In this document: positions 20,481-29,319 of the stretch, in pieces
How positions within the stretch are numbered: the first letter of the stretch is position 1
Layout: every line of letters starts with the position of its first letter
Program-made: the position numbers and the translations under genes
DNA from: Labrys monachus
Lineage (GTDB): Bacteria; Pseudomonadota; Alphaproteobacteria; Rhizobiales; Labraceae
Reading direction: 5' to 3'
Assembly (NCBI RefSeq): GCF_030814655.1
Contig: NZ_JAUSVK010000001.1
Coordinates: 4,409,001-4,473,000, forward strand
Length of the DNA: 64,000 nucleotides
The notes under the pieces: generated by a model
Told to the model about the DNA's origin: nothing
What the model saw: the letters and a program-made list of their open reading frames with translations, nothing else
The model's database searches: none

Positions 20481-21329
20481 ATGTTGCGTTATCCACGGAT
20501 GTCCGCGTTTGCGGCGGGCGGTCTTCTCTGCATGCTGGCGGCGCCGGCACTGGCACAATCGGCCCCGGCGCAGGCGCCCCCTACCGGCAGCGGTTTCTGG
20601 GCCGATTATATCGCCGGCAACTGGTCGCTCACCCTGGGCGCCTCCGGCACGGTCGGGCCGAGCTATGAGGGGGCCAGCAACATGGCCCTGAGCGCCGCCC
20701 CTATGGTGTCGCTGGCGCGTAGCGGAGCAGGCCCGGCCTTCACATCCCGCAACGACAATCCGGGGCTCTCGCTCTACGACGTCGGAACCTTCCGTATCGG
20801 CCCCGTCGGCAAGATCCTTTTCACGCGCGATTCGTCGGCCTCGAACGATCTCAGGGGCCTGCGGGCGGTGCCGTGGGGGCTCGAAGCGGGTCTGTTCGCC
20901 GACTATTATCCGACCGACTGGCTGCGCCTGCGCGCCGAAGTGCGCCAGGGCTTCAAGTCTCATCACGGCGTGGTGGGCGACCTCGCCGCCGACGCCTTCT
21001 ACGATTTCCTGCCGGACTGGCGCATTTCCGGCGGCCCGCGCATGTCGGTGGCGAGCAGCAGCTATTATCGGGCCTATTACGGGGTGACGCCGGCCGAATC
21101 GGCACTGTCGGGCCTCGACGTCTATTCACCCGGCGGCGGCATCAAGTCGGTCGGCTTCGGCGGCGCCCTGACCTGGAAGACGACGGACAAGATCACCACC
21201 AGCGCCTTCGCCGAATATAACCGCCTCACCGGCCCTGCCGCCGATTCGAGCCTCGTCAGGCAGCGCGGTTCGGTCAACCAGCTGATGTTCGGCCTGTCGG
21301 CGACCTACCGCTTCGACTTCACCCTGTAG
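20481..21329 (+). CDS. MipA/OmpV family outer membrane protein
   Basis: Outer membrane beta-barrel protein of 282 aa. From the ATG at 20481 a signal peptide is seen (FAAGGLLCMLAAPALAQ). Family features are the opening NWSLTLGASGTVGPSYEGAS, the RIGPVGKILFTRD segment and alternating hydrophobic strands to the final YRFDFTL with aromatic/hydrophobic C-terminus. The original MipA is a scaffold for murein enzymes in E. coli; other members act as porin-like proteins, so no substrate is assigned. The longer upstream reading frame has no signal peptide and is rejected. Confidence 0.9.
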   Translation: MLRYPRMSAFAAGGLLCMLAAPALAQSAPAQAPPTGSGFWADYIAGNWSLTLGASGTVGPSYEGASNMALSAAPMVSLARSGAGPAFTSRNDNPGLSLYDVGTFRIGPVGKILFTRDSSASNDLRGLRAVPWGLEAGLFADYYPTDWLRLRAEVRQGFKSHHGVVGDLAADAFYDFLPDWRISGGPRMSVASSSYYRAYYGVTPAESALSGLDVYSPGGGIKSVGFGGALTWKTTDKITTSAFAEYNRLTGPAADSSLVRQRGSVNQLMFGLSATYRFDFTL

Positions 21330-21491
21330 CCGCCCGGCGCGGCACGCCCCGCACGAAGCCGCCGGCGCGGTCTCGTGCCGGAAGCCGCGGTTGCGCGGAA
21401 GCCAGGCACAAGGAAGCGGGAAGCGATGGCCTTGCCGCATGGCGTGTGACATGGTTCTCCTCCCCGGTCCGGTCGGAGAGTGTGTGACGCC

Positions 21492-23450
21492 GTGAACGCC
21501 CCTGCTTTGCCCCATCTCTATTCGCCGTTCACGATCCGGCGCACCACGATCAAGAACCGGATCATGTCGACCGGGCACGATACCACGCTGCCCACCGCTT
21601 TCGTGCCCAATGACGCGCTGATCGCCTACCAGCAGGCCCGGGCCGAAGGCGGCGTCGGCCTCATCGTCGTCCAGGTCGCCGGCGTGCACGAAACCGCCCG
21701 TTACACCTCGCATCTGCTGATGGCGACGAGCGACGACTGCATCCCCGGCTACCGCAGGCTCGCGGAGACCTGCCACGCCCATGGCGCGACCGTGTTCGGG
21801 CAGTTGTTCCATCCCGGCCGCGAGATCATGGAGACGGCCGAGGGAACCGCGCCGGTCGCCTACGCGCCTTCCGCGGTGCCGAACCAGCGCTTCCACGTCA
21901 TGCCCCGCCCGATGTCCCGACGCCTGATCGGCGAGATCGTCGAAGGCTATGGCGCGGCGGCGCGGCGCCTGGAGGCGGCCGGGCTCGACGGCGTCGAGAT
22001 CGTCGGCAGCCATGGCTACCTGCCGGCGCAATTCGTCAATCCGCGCGTCAACCTGCGCGAGGACGACTATGGCGGCACGCTCGACAACCGCCTGCGCTTC
22101 CTGCGCGAGGTCGCCGCGGCCGTGCGAAAGCAGACCGGCCCCGACTTCATCCTCGGACTGCGCTTCAGCGCCGAGGACAGCGACCTCCACGGCCTCACGG
22201 CGGCGGAAGTCCTCGAGGCGCTGACGGCGCTCGACGACGTCTTCGACTATTTCAACCTCACCATCGGCTCCTCGGCCAGCTTCGGGGGCGCCGTCCACAT
22301 CGCGCCGGCCATGGCCTTTGCCAGCGCCTATGGCGCGCCGGCTGCCGCCGCCGTCAAGCGGCGGGTCAAGGTCCCGGTGTTCTACACCGGGCGGGTCAAC
22401 CAGCCCCAGGACGCCGAACGGCTGATCGCGGCGGGCGACGCCGACATGGTCGGCATGACCCGCGCCCTCATCTGCGATCCCGACATGCCGGCGAAGGCGC
22501 AGGACGGCCGTTTCGACGATATCCGCGCCTGCATCGCCTGCAACCAGGCCTGTATCGGCCATTTCCAGCTCGGGGTGCCGATCTCCTGCATCCAGCATCC
22601 GGAGACCGGCCGCGAGCTTCGCTACGGCCGCATCACGCCCGCCGCGGCGCGCAAGCGCGTGCTGGTCGCCGGCGGCGGCCCCGCCGGCCTCAAGGCCGCC
22701 GCGGTGGCGGCGCAGAGAGGCCACGACGTCATGCTGTTCGAAGCGTCCGAGCGCCTCGGCGGCCAGGCTCTCCTGGCGCAGCTGCTGCCGCGCCGCCTCG
22801 AATTCGGCGGTATCGTCGGCAATCTCTCGCGCGAAGCCGAGGCGGCCGGCGTCGCCATCGTCAAGCGCATGAAAGTGGACCGCGGGCTCGTCGCGAGGGA
22901 GAACCCCGATGCGGTGATCGTGGCCACCGGCGCCACGCCCCGACGCCCGGCGCTTCCCGGCGAGGAGACCGCCCATGTCGTCACCGCATGGCAGGTGCTG
23001 CGCGACGAGGTCAATATCGGCAGTTCGGCGCTGGTGGCGGACTGGCGCTGCGACTGGATCGGCATGGGGGTGGCGGAAAAGCTGGCGCGGGCCGGCTGCA
23101 AGGTCCGCCTCGCCGTCAACGGCTACATGCCCGGCCAGCGTATCCAGGCCTATGTCCGCGACCAATGGGCCGGCGTGCTGCACGACCTCGGGGTCGAGGT
23201 CATTCCCTATGCCGATCTCTACGGCGTCGACGGCCAGACCGTCTATCTCGCCCATGTCACCGGCAAGGAACCGATCATCGTCGAGGGCATCGACACGCTC
23301 GTGACCTCGCTCGGCCATGAGGCCGTGAACACGCTCGAAGCCGAGCTCGATGATTTCCAGGGCGAGGTCCACATGATCGGGGACTGCCTGACGCCGCGCA
23401 CGGCCGAGGAAGCCGTGCTCGAAGGTATGCGCGCCGGCTGGGCGGTGTAA
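21492..23450 (+). CDS. NADH:flavin oxidoreductase, FMN/FAD/4Fe-4S (2,4-dienoyl-CoA reductase / N-methylproline demethylase-like)
   Basis: Multidomain flavoenzyme of about 652 aa. An N-terminal old-yellow-enzyme TIM barrel (residues ~1-350; LYSPFTIRRTTIKNRI, GLRFSAEDSDLHG) is followed by a Cys cluster CIACNQACIGHF...SCIQHPETG that binds a 4Fe-4S centre. An FAD-binding Rossmann motif (GGGPAGLKAAAVAAQRGHDVMLFEA) and a C-terminal NAD-binding part come next. The architecture is that of trimethylamine/dimethylglycine/N-methylproline demethylases and 2,4-dienoyl-CoA reductase; the SupTGHDTT-like opening fits the demethylase branch, but the substrate is an inference. The GTG at 21492 is preferred because GGAGAG ends eleven bases before it; an in-frame GTG at 21480 overlaps that site. 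Confidence 0.85.
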   Translation: MNAPALPHLYSPFTIRRTTIKNRIMSTGHDTTLPTAFVPNDALIAYQQARAEGGVGLIVVQVAGVHETARYTSHLLMATSDDCIPGYRRLAETCHAHGATVFGQLFHPGREIMETAEGTAPVAYAPSAVPNQRFHVMPRPMSRRLIGEIVEGYGAAARRLEAAGLDGVEIVGSHGYLPAQFVNPRVNLREDDYGGTLDNRLRFLREVAAAVRKQTGPDFILGLRFSAEDSDLHGLTAAEVLEALTALDDVFDYFNLTIGSSASFGGAVHIAPAMAFASAYGAPAAAAVKRRVKVPVFYTGRVNQPQDAERLIAAGDADMVGMTRALICDPDMPAKAQDGRFDDIRACIACNQACIGHFQLGVPISCIQHPETGRELRYGRITPAAARKRVLVAGGGPAGLKAAAVAAQRGHDVMLFEASERLGGQALLAQLLPRRLEFGGIVGNLSREAEAAGVAIVKRMKVDRGLVARENPDAVIVATGATPRRPALPGEETAHVVTAWQVLRDEVNIGSSALVADWRCDWIGMGVAEKLARAGCKVRLAVNGYMPGQRIQAYVRDQWAGVLHDLGVEVIPYADLYGVDGQTVYLAHVTGKEPIIVEGIDTLVTSLGHEAVNTLEAELDDFQGEVHMIGDCLTPRTAEEAVLEGMRAGWAV

Positions 23451-23511
23451 TCCAGCCCCTATGGGGGCCTGCCGGCTGCAACCCGGCCCCCTCGCCGGGC
23501 GACTCGCGATA

Positions 23512-23540
23512 TTGGCATGCGTTTGGCGCATACCTATTCT
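23512..23540 (+). promoter_or_regulatory. Sigma-70-type promoter for the riboswitch transcript
   Basis: TTGGCA at 23512-23517 and TATTCT at 23535-23540 are separated by exactly 17 bases. They would start transcription near 23547, about 40 nt before the riboswitch aptamer. Matches are four of six at each element. Confidence 0.6.
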
Positions 23541-23587
23541 GCGTTTCCGGAGCTGACGAAAATCGCGGCCAGTCGCTACCAATCTTC

Positions 23588-23682
23588 CAGGCAATGGAAT
23601 CTGCCTGATCCTCCGGATCGAACCGCCTCCTGAAAGGCTGATGACTCCTACTCAACTGTTTTTCAACAGGTGAGGAGTCATG
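23588..23682 (+). promoter_or_regulatory. Fluoride riboswitch (crcB motif) with translational expression platform
   Basis: The aptamer spans about 23588-23651. CAGGCA/TGCCTG form the first stem (23588-23607) enclosing an ATGG-containing loop. A small GATCC/GGATC hairpin follows, then the conserved AACCGCC, and finally GGCTGATGACTCCTAC, which matches the 3' strand of the known crcB/fluoride aptamer. The 3' segment ATGACTCCT (23641-23649) can alternatively pair with AGGAGTCAT (23674-23682), which contains ribosome-binding bases and the ATG at 23680. So without ligand the start site would be sequestered, and ligand binding would release it: an ON switch. One A-C mismatch lies in the predicted pseudoknot between the loop GGAATC and GACTCC. 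Confidence 0.85.
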
Positions 23683-25590
23683 GCCTGCCGACCTCTCCGG
23701 GAAGGCGACGCCAGCCGACGGCTCCCCCTGCGCGGAGCTGTCATGTCGCCGAGCTTGCTCTACAATCGACTTCTCCAGGCCTTGGCCCTGTTCAGATGGT
23801 TTGCCATCGTCGTACCGATGGCGGCCGTCGTCGGTTCGTTCTGCGCCCTTTTCCTTTGGGCGCTGGACAGAGCGACGCAGGCCCGGTTCGAGCATCCCCT
23901 GCTCCTCTTCGGCCTGCCCGTCGCCGGGCTGGCGGTCGGCGGGGTCTATCACTGGATCGGACGGTCCGCCGAGGGCGGCAACAATCTCATCGTCGACCAG
24001 ATTCACGAGCCGGGAGCGGGCGTGCCGCTGCGCATGGCGCCGCTGATCCTGATCTCGACGGTCGTCACCCATCTGTTCGGCGGGTCGGCCGGCCGCGAAG
24101 GAACGGCCGTCCAGCTCGGCGGCAGCCTGGCGAGCACGTTGGGCCGGCTCCTGCGGCTGGAGGCCAGCGAGGTCCGCCTCCTGCTGATGGCCGGCATCGC
24201 CGCCGGCTTCGGCGCAGTGTTCGGCACCCCCATCGCGGGCACCGTCTTCGCACTCGAAGTGCTGACCGTCGGCCGTATCGAATATGAAGCGCTGCTGCCC
24301 TGCCTGCTCGCCGCCGTCGCGGGGGACTGGGTCTGCCAGCTATGGGGCATCCAGCATGTGCGCTATGCGATCGGGTTCGGTGCCGCGGATGTCGGCTTCC
24401 GCCTGGACGTCCTGCTCCTGGCGAAGGTGGCGCTGGCGGGCGCGGCTTTCGGCCTCGTCGGGCAGATCTTCGCCGAACTCTCGCACAGTGCCCAGGCCGT
24501 GGTGAAGAAGCTCGTCGCCTTTGCCCCGCTTCGACCGGTGCTGGGCGGCGTGATCGTCATCGCCCTCGTCTATGCCCTCGGCACGAGGGAGTATCTCGGG
24601 CTTGGCGTCTGGTCTCCCCATCCGGCCGACGCCACGATCCTCGGCTTCTTCGATGCAGCCCGGACGGATTATTGGAGCTGGCTGTGGAAGCTCCTGTTCA
24701 CCGTCGTGACCCTGAGCACGGGATTCAAGGGGGGAGAAGTCACGCCGCTCTTCTTCATCGGTGCGGCACTCGGCAATGCGCTCGCCCATCTCACCGGCGC
24801 TCCCGTCGACCTGCTCGCCGGCCTCGGCTTCGTCGCGGTCTTCGCCGGGGCATCCAACACGCCGCTCGCCTGCACCATCATGGGCATCGAGCTGTTCGGC
24901 GCGGCGGACACCGTCTACATCGCCACCGCGTGCTTCCTCGCCTATCTCTTCAGCGGTCACTCGGGCATCTACCTGTCGCAGCGCGTCGGTGTCCCGAAGA
25001 CCGACCACGCTTTCGTGCCGCCGGATGTTTCCTTGCGCGACATCCGCCAGATCGGCCGCCCCCAGCTCATCTCCTTCCATAACCGCCCCACGGCTCGCAG
25101 CGAAGCTGCAGCCGGCGGATCGAACACCCCGCCGAGAAAGGACCTCGCCATGCCCTTCCCCCACATCGTCACGCCGAGCGAAATCGGCATGGTCCGGATC
25201 TATCTGAGGCCGCGCGACAGAATGCCGGCCAAGCGGGCCCGCGCCTTCTGGGGCGCGCAGCCCCTCTATCGCGGCCTCGTTCTGGCCGCGCGGAAAGCCG
25301 GCATCATGAACGCCGTCGCCCACCACACGCATTTCGGCTACAGCAATCATGGCAGCCTGCAGGAACACGACCACGAACTCGGCAACCCCGAGCTGACGAT
25401 GTGCATCGAGCTCATCGCGCCCCGCAAGCTGCTCGAAACCTTCTGCAGGGAGCATGGCGCCCTCCTGCACAAGAAGGTGGTGATCTACAAACAGCTCGAG
25501 CGCTGGGCTGTCGGGGCGATGCACGATGTCGCGGTGGACATATCGGCCCCGGGAGGATCCGAGGACGACCTCGTGGCCAAGGCGGGGTAG
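23680..25590 (+). CDS. CLC-F-type fluoride/proton antiporter fused to a DUF190 domain
   Basis: Fusion of 636 aa. Residues ~25-450 are a CLC-family channel/antiporter with ~10 membrane segments. The selectivity region reads [12 protein letters not shown] in place of the chloride-type GSGIP, and the gating-glutamate motif is [11 protein letters not shown]; both are features of the fluoride-exporting CLC-F branch. Residues ~490-620 form a DUF190 domain ([12 protein letters not shown]...[34 protein letters not shown]), a small PII-like domain often encoded next to fluoride channels. The protein should export fluoride from the cytoplasm, and the riboswitch upstream fits. The ATG at 23680 lies in the riboswitch hairpin; an alternative ATG at 23743 has a good GGAG and would lose 21 residues. 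An internal ATG at 25150 preceded by AAAGGA could make DUF190 alone. Confidence 0.88.
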   Translation: MACRPLREGDASRRLPLRGAVMSPSLLYNRLLQALALFRWFAIVVPMAAVVGSFCALFLWALDRATQARFEHPLLLFGLPVAGLAVGGVYHWIGRSAEGGNNLIVDQIHEPGAGVPLRMAPLILISTVVTHLFGGSAGREGTAVQLGGSLASTLGRLLRLEASEVRLLLMAGIAAGFGAVFGTPIAGTVFALEVLTVGRIEYEALLPCLLAAVAGDWVCQLWGIQHVRYAIGFGAADVGFRLDVLLLAKVALAGAAFGLVGQIFAELSHSAQAVVKKLVAFAPLRPVLGGVIVIALVYALGTREYLGLGVWSPHPADATILGFFDAARTDYWSWLWKLLFTVVTLSTGFKGGEVTPLFFIGAALGNALAHLTGAPVDLLAGLGFVAVFAGASNTPLACTIMGIELFGAADTVYIATACFLAYLFSGHSGIYLSQRVGVPKTDHAFVPPDVSLRDIRQIGRPQLISFHNRPTARSEAAAGGSNTPPRKDLAMPFPHIVTPSEIGMVRIYLRPRDRMPAKRARAFWGAQPLYRGLVLAARKAGIMNAVAHHTHFGYSNHGSLQEHDHELGNPELTMCIELIAPRKLLETFCREHGALLHKKVVIYKQLERWAVGAMHDVAVDISAPGGSEDDLVAKAG

Positions 25591-25886
25591 CGAGGGAATG
25601 AGGAAAGGTCGGCGGGTCGATCGCCCATCGCCCCCCTCCCTGCCGCAAGCGCGGCGTTTCCAAGACGAGTGATCGGCAAGCGCCCGATCCTGCACAACGT
25701 CCCGCTCACTCCCAGTGGACGTCCCGAGATCGGCGGGCACAATGAATTGGAGCAAATCGCGGTGCGACGGCACCGCCATTTGCTCCAGAGCAAAATGCGT
25801 TCAAGCAGGAGTGGATCACCAATTTAGCGCATTGGTATCAAAAGGATTTTGTGATTCTTGGCGATTCGATCTGAAGATGGAACGCT
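25591..25886. other. Intergenic region with intergenic palindrome
   Basis: Gap between the convergent fluoride transporter and nadE genes. It contains the hairpin at 25749-25786 and, up to about 25885, AT-richer sequence ending in ACGCTCTAG that resembles dispersed intergenic repeats of rhizobial genomes. No gene is supported. Confidence 0.45.
25749..25786. repeat. Long two-part hairpin between convergent genes
   Basis: GGAGCAAAT (25749-25757) pairs perfectly with ATTTGCTCC (25778-25786), and inside them CGGTGC pairs with GCACCG around a short loop. No T-run follows on either strand, so it is unlikely to be a simple intrinsic terminator; a REP-like element or a bidirectional 3' end stabiliser is more plausible. 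Confidence 0.5.
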
Positions 25887-27623
25887 CTAGAAATCGATGG
25901 CATCGATGCTTGACGGCCTCGCGATGCGATAGAGGCCCGCATCCGGCACGAAGGCGTCGATGCCGTTGTCGCGAAAGCGGTTGGTGATCGGATAGCGGCG
26001 GTCGCGGCCGAAATTTTTCACCGTCACCTTCACGCCGGGCGGGGCCTGCCGCCGCTTGTATTCGGCGAGGTAGAGCAGCCGCTCGACCTTGCGCACGGTC
26101 TCCTCGCCATGGCCTCGCGCGAGGATCTCGCCGATGCGCATCTCGCGCTCGACCAGGCAGCTTAGGATGTCGTCCAGGATGTCGTAGGGCGGCAGGCTGT
26201 CTTGGTCCGTCTGGTTCTCGCGCAGTTCCGCCGTCGGCGCCTTGGCCAGGATGGCCTCGGGAATGACGGTTCCGGCCCGACCGAGAGCGTCGACCGGCTT
26301 CCAGCGGTTGCGCAAGGCCGCAAGGCGATAGACCTGCGTCTTGTAGAGATCCTTGAGCGGATTGTAGCCGCCGTTCATGTCGCCGTAGAGCGTGCAATAG
26401 CCGACCGACATTTCCGACTTGTTGCCGGTCGCCACCACCATCGCGCCGAGCTTGTTGGAGATCGACATCAGGATGGTGCCGCGGATGCGGCTCTGCATGT
26501 TCTCCTCGGCGACGCCCCGCGGCCGGCCCTCGAAAAGAGGTGCCAGCACGGCCTCGAGCCCCGCGACCGGCGCATCGATCGGGAGGACGTCGTAACGCGC
26601 CCCGAGAGCACCGGCGCATGCCTCGGCATCGGCCATCGATGCCGCCGAGGTGTAGCGGAAGGGCAGCATGACGCAATGCACCCGGGCCGGCCCGAGCGCG
26701 TCGGCCGCCATCGCCGCTGCGAGGGCCGAATCGATGCCGCCGGACAGGCCGAGCACCACACCCGGAAAGCCATTCTTGCCGACATAGTCGCGCAGGCCGA
26801 GCACACAGGCCTGGTAGTCCGCCTCGTCGCCCTCCTCGACCGCCTCGACGACGCCCCTGTCGCAGGCCCACCCCGACGCGCCGCGCCGCCACGTCGTGGT
26901 GACCACCGCCTCACGGAAGGCCGGCAGCTGAACGGCGAGCCTATGATCGGCATTCAGCGCGAAGGAAGCCCCGTCGAAGACCACTTCGTCCTGTCCGCCG
27001 ACCTCGTTGGCATAGAGCATCGGCAGGCCGGATTCGGCGACCCGCGCCACGGCGATGTTGAGGCGGACGTCGGCCTTGTCGCGATGATAGGGCGAACCGT
27101 TCGGCACCAGCAGGATCTCGGCGCCGGTCTCCGCCAGGCATTCGACGACGTCGTGGCCCCAGATGTCCTCGCAGATGGGTACGCCGAGCCTGACGCCGCG
27201 AAACGAGATCGGCCCCGGCAGCAATCCGGGTTCGAACACGCGCTTGTCGTCGAAGACGCCATAGTTCGGCAGGTCATATTTGAAGCGGACCGCCACGATC
27301 GCGCCCCCGTCCACCAGGGCGACGGCGTTGTGGAGCTTGCCGCCTTCGTTCCACGGCAGGCCGACGAGCACAGCCGGGCCGCCGTCCGCCGTCTCGCGGG
27401 CGAGGCCCTCCAGCGCCGCGCGGCAGGCGTCCTGATAGGCGGGCCTGAGCACGAGATCCTCCGGCAGGTAGCCGGAGAGGAACAGTTCGGGGAAGAGCAC
27501 GAGATCGGCGCCCTGCGCCCGGGCCGCGGCGCGGGCTTCGCGGACCTTGGCCGTGTTGCCGGCGAGATCGCCCACGGTCGGCTTCAGCTGGGCGACGGCG
27601 ATGCGCAGGGTATCGGTGCTCAT
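25887..27623 (-). CDS. nadE: Glutamine-dependent NAD(+) synthetase
   Basis: Last step of NAD biosynthesis: amidates deamido-NAD using ammonia from glutamine. The 578-residue two-domain protein has an N-terminal nitrilase-type glutaminase with the catalytic triad visible as E46 (VLFPELFLSGY), K115 (FKYDLPNYGVFDD) and C151 (GVPICEDIWG). The C-terminal synthetase carries the ATP pyrophosphatase loop LGLSGGIDSALAAAMA and later ATGNKSEMSVGYCTLYGDMNGG. The start was taken at 27623 (MSTDTLRIAVAQ); an ATG four codons upstream is equally possible as neither has a strong Shine-Dalgarno. Confidence 0.95.
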   Translation of the reverse strand: MSTDTLRIAVAQLKPTVGDLAGNTAKVREARAAARAQGADLVLFPELFLSGYLPEDLVLRPAYQDACRAALEGLARETADGGPAVLVGLPWNEGGKLHNAVALVDGGAIVAVRFKYDLPNYGVFDDKRVFEPGLLPGPISFRGVRLGVPICEDIWGHDVVECLAETGAEILLVPNGSPYHRDKADVRLNIAVARVAESGLPMLYANEVGGQDEVVFDGASFALNADHRLAVQLPAFREAVVTTTWRRGASGWACDRGVVEAVEEGDEADYQACVLGLRDYVGKNGFPGVVLGLSGGIDSALAAAMAADALGPARVHCVMLPFRYTSAASMADAEACAGALGARYDVLPIDAPVAGLEAVLAPLFEGRPRGVAEENMQSRIRGTILMSISNKLGAMVVATGNKSEMSVGYCTLYGDMNGGYNPLKDLYKTQVYRLAALRNRWKPVDALGRAGTVIPEAILAKAPTAELRENQTDQDSLPPYDILDDILSCLVEREMRIGEILARGHGEETVRKVERLLYLAEYKRRQAPPGVKVTVKNFGRDRRYPITNRFRDNGIDAFVPDAGLYRIARPSSIDAIDF

Positions 27624-27677
27624 GGGCGGCTGCATGCAAGAGAGGGAGGACGCCGAGGCGGCGGCTTGCCAGGATTC

Positions 27678-28025
27678 CTACACCAGCCTTTCGGCGAGGG
27701 CGAGAATCCATGTCAGGCCGGCCAGCGTCAGCGCCATGAAGACAGCTGCCGAGCCGAGATCCTTGACGATGCGGATATGGGGATGATGCTCGGGCGTGAC
27801 ATGGTCCGCCAACGCCTCGATCGCGGTGTTGAGCAGCTCCGCCATCAGGACGATGAGAAGGACGCCGATCAAGGCGAGACGCTTCCACCAGTTCTCCGTG
27901 ACGAACAGGCAGACCGGCAGGGCGACGAGAAGCACGACCACTTCCTGCTGCACCGCGAGTTCACGGCGGCAGGCATGGGCCAGTCCGGCGGCCGAATTGA
28001 AGAACGCCTTGACGATTCGGTCCAA
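27678..28025 (-). CDS. dgkA: Diacylglycerol kinase (DgkA, membrane type)
   Basis: Small integral membrane kinase (115 aa) that recycles diacylglycerol to phosphatidic acid. It has three hydrophobic helices and the signature ELLNTAIEALADHVTPEHHPHIRIVKDLGSAAV, containing the conserved glutamate/asparagine and the KDxGSAAV motif. Its length matches the family. It sits 54 nt upstream of nadE on the same strand and may be cotranscribed. Confidence 0.95.
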   Translation of the reverse strand: MDRIVKAFFNSAAGLAHACRRELAVQQEVVVLLVALPVCLFVTENWWKRLALIGVLLIVLMAELLNTAIEALADHVTPEHHPHIRIVKDLGSAAVFMALTLAGLTWILALAERLV

Positions 28026-28114
28026 TGCCCGCGCTCCCTCACCATGGGAACGCGTTTAACGATCCCCTGCGCGCTCGCCAAGGAGCAATCGCGCAGGGGC
28101 GGCCAAGACCGCGG

Positions 28115-29317
28115 TCAGCGCTTCCTCTTGTAGTAGACGTCCAGGCACACGGCGAAGAGCAGGACGAGACCCTTGATCCATTTCTGGTCGTCGATGCCGA
28201 GGCCCAGAATGGACATGCCGACATTCATCACGCCCATCAGGAGGGCGCCGATCACCGCACCGGTTATCTTGCCGACGCCGCCCGACGCAGAGGCGCCGCC
28301 GATGAAGCAGGCGGCGATGACGTCGAGCTCGTAGCCGTCGCCCGCCTTGGGCGTCGCCATGCCGCCGAAGCGCGAGGTGACGACGAGGCCGGCCAGCGCC
28401 GCCAGGACCCCCATGTTGACGAAGGTGAGCTGGATCAGGCGGTTGGTGTCGATGCCGGAGAGCTTGGCGGCCTTCTCATTGCCGCCGAGCGCATAGATGC
28501 GCCGTCCGATGACCGTGCGGGAGGTCACGAAGACATAAAGCAGCGTGAGGACGAGGAGGATGATCAGCACGGTCGGCAAGCCGCGATATTCGGCGAGCAG
28601 ATAGGTGACATAGAGGGTCGCGACCGCCATCAGGAGGCTGCGGCCGACGAAGATGGTGATCGGCTCTTCCTCGACCCCGTGCTTGACCCGTGTGAACCGG
28701 CCCTTGATGCTCACCAGCAGGAAAATCAGTGCTCCGATGACGCCGAGAGCGAAGGTCGTGGTGTAGAAGCCGGGAACGGCAAAGGGATCGGCGATCCAGC
28801 CGGCGCTGAGCTGATTGAACGTCTGCGGCAGCGGCCCGACATTGGTGTTGCCGAGCAGACGATAGGTCAGCCCTCGAAAGACCAGCATGCCGCCCAGCGT
28901 CACGATGAAGGACGGTATTCGCAGATAGGCGATGAAATAGCCCTGCATCCCGCCGATGACCGCGCCGACCGCCAGGGTCGCGAGCGCCGCCGGCGCCCAG
29001 TGCCAGTGGTAGTTCACCATCAGCACCGCCGCGACCGCACCGGTGAAGGCGCAGACCGATCCGACGGACAGGTCGATGTGACCGGACACGATGACCAGCA
29101 TCATGCCGAGCGCCATGATGATCACGTAGCCGTTCTGATTGGGAATGTTGTTGATGTTGGAAGGCGCCAACATCTTGCCTTCGGTCATGTACTGAAAAAA
29201 GACGACGATGACGAGGAGGGAGATCAGCAGGCCATAGTCGCGAATATTGCTGCTGATATAGTCGACGATCGATTTATTGGGTGAAGCAGTCTGGGCTTCG
29301 GTGAGTTTCATTGTCAT
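28115..29317 (-). CDS. mmsB: Multiple-monosaccharide ABC transporter permease (GguB/MmsB)
   Basis: Inner-membrane permease (400 aa from the start at 29317) of the CUT2/ribose-type sugar importers. It has about ten hydrophobic segments and the family signature GHIDLSVGSVCAFTGAV near residue 100, plus ALGGNEKAAKLSGIDTNRL as the ATPase-contact loop. It ends with the basic YYKRKR. It is the third gene of the operon chvE-mmsA-mmsB, starting 2 nt after the ATPase stop codon. An in-frame ATG two codons downstream is an alternative start. Confidence 0.93.
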   Translation of the reverse strand: MTMKLTEAQTASPNKSIVDYISSNIRDYGLLISLLVIVVFFQYMTEGKMLAPSNINNIPNQNGYVIIMALGMMLVIVSGHIDLSVGSVCAFTGAVAAVLMVNYHWHWAPAALATLAVGAVIGGMQGYFIAYLRIPSFIVTLGGMLVFRGLTYRLLGNTNVGPLPQTFNQLSAGWIADPFAVPGFYTTTFALGVIGALIFLLVSIKGRFTRVKHGVEEEPITIFVGRSLLMAVATLYVTYLLAEYRGLPTVLIILLVLTLLYVFVTSRTVIGRRIYALGGNEKAAKLSGIDTNRLIQLTFVNMGVLAALAGLVVTSRFGGMATPKAGDGYELDVIAACFIGGASASGGVGKITGAVIGALLMGVMNVGMSILGLGIDDQKWIKGLVLLFAVCLDVYYKRKR

Positions 29318-29319
29318 GG

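Noticed and set aside
26202-28133. Long plus-strand frame opposite nadE and dgkA, and similar frames at 16067-17512, 54953-57199 and 59835-61829
   Set aside because: Each lies opposite a clearly recognised gene and has low-complexity His/Arg/Gly/Asp-rich sequence typical of antisense shadows.
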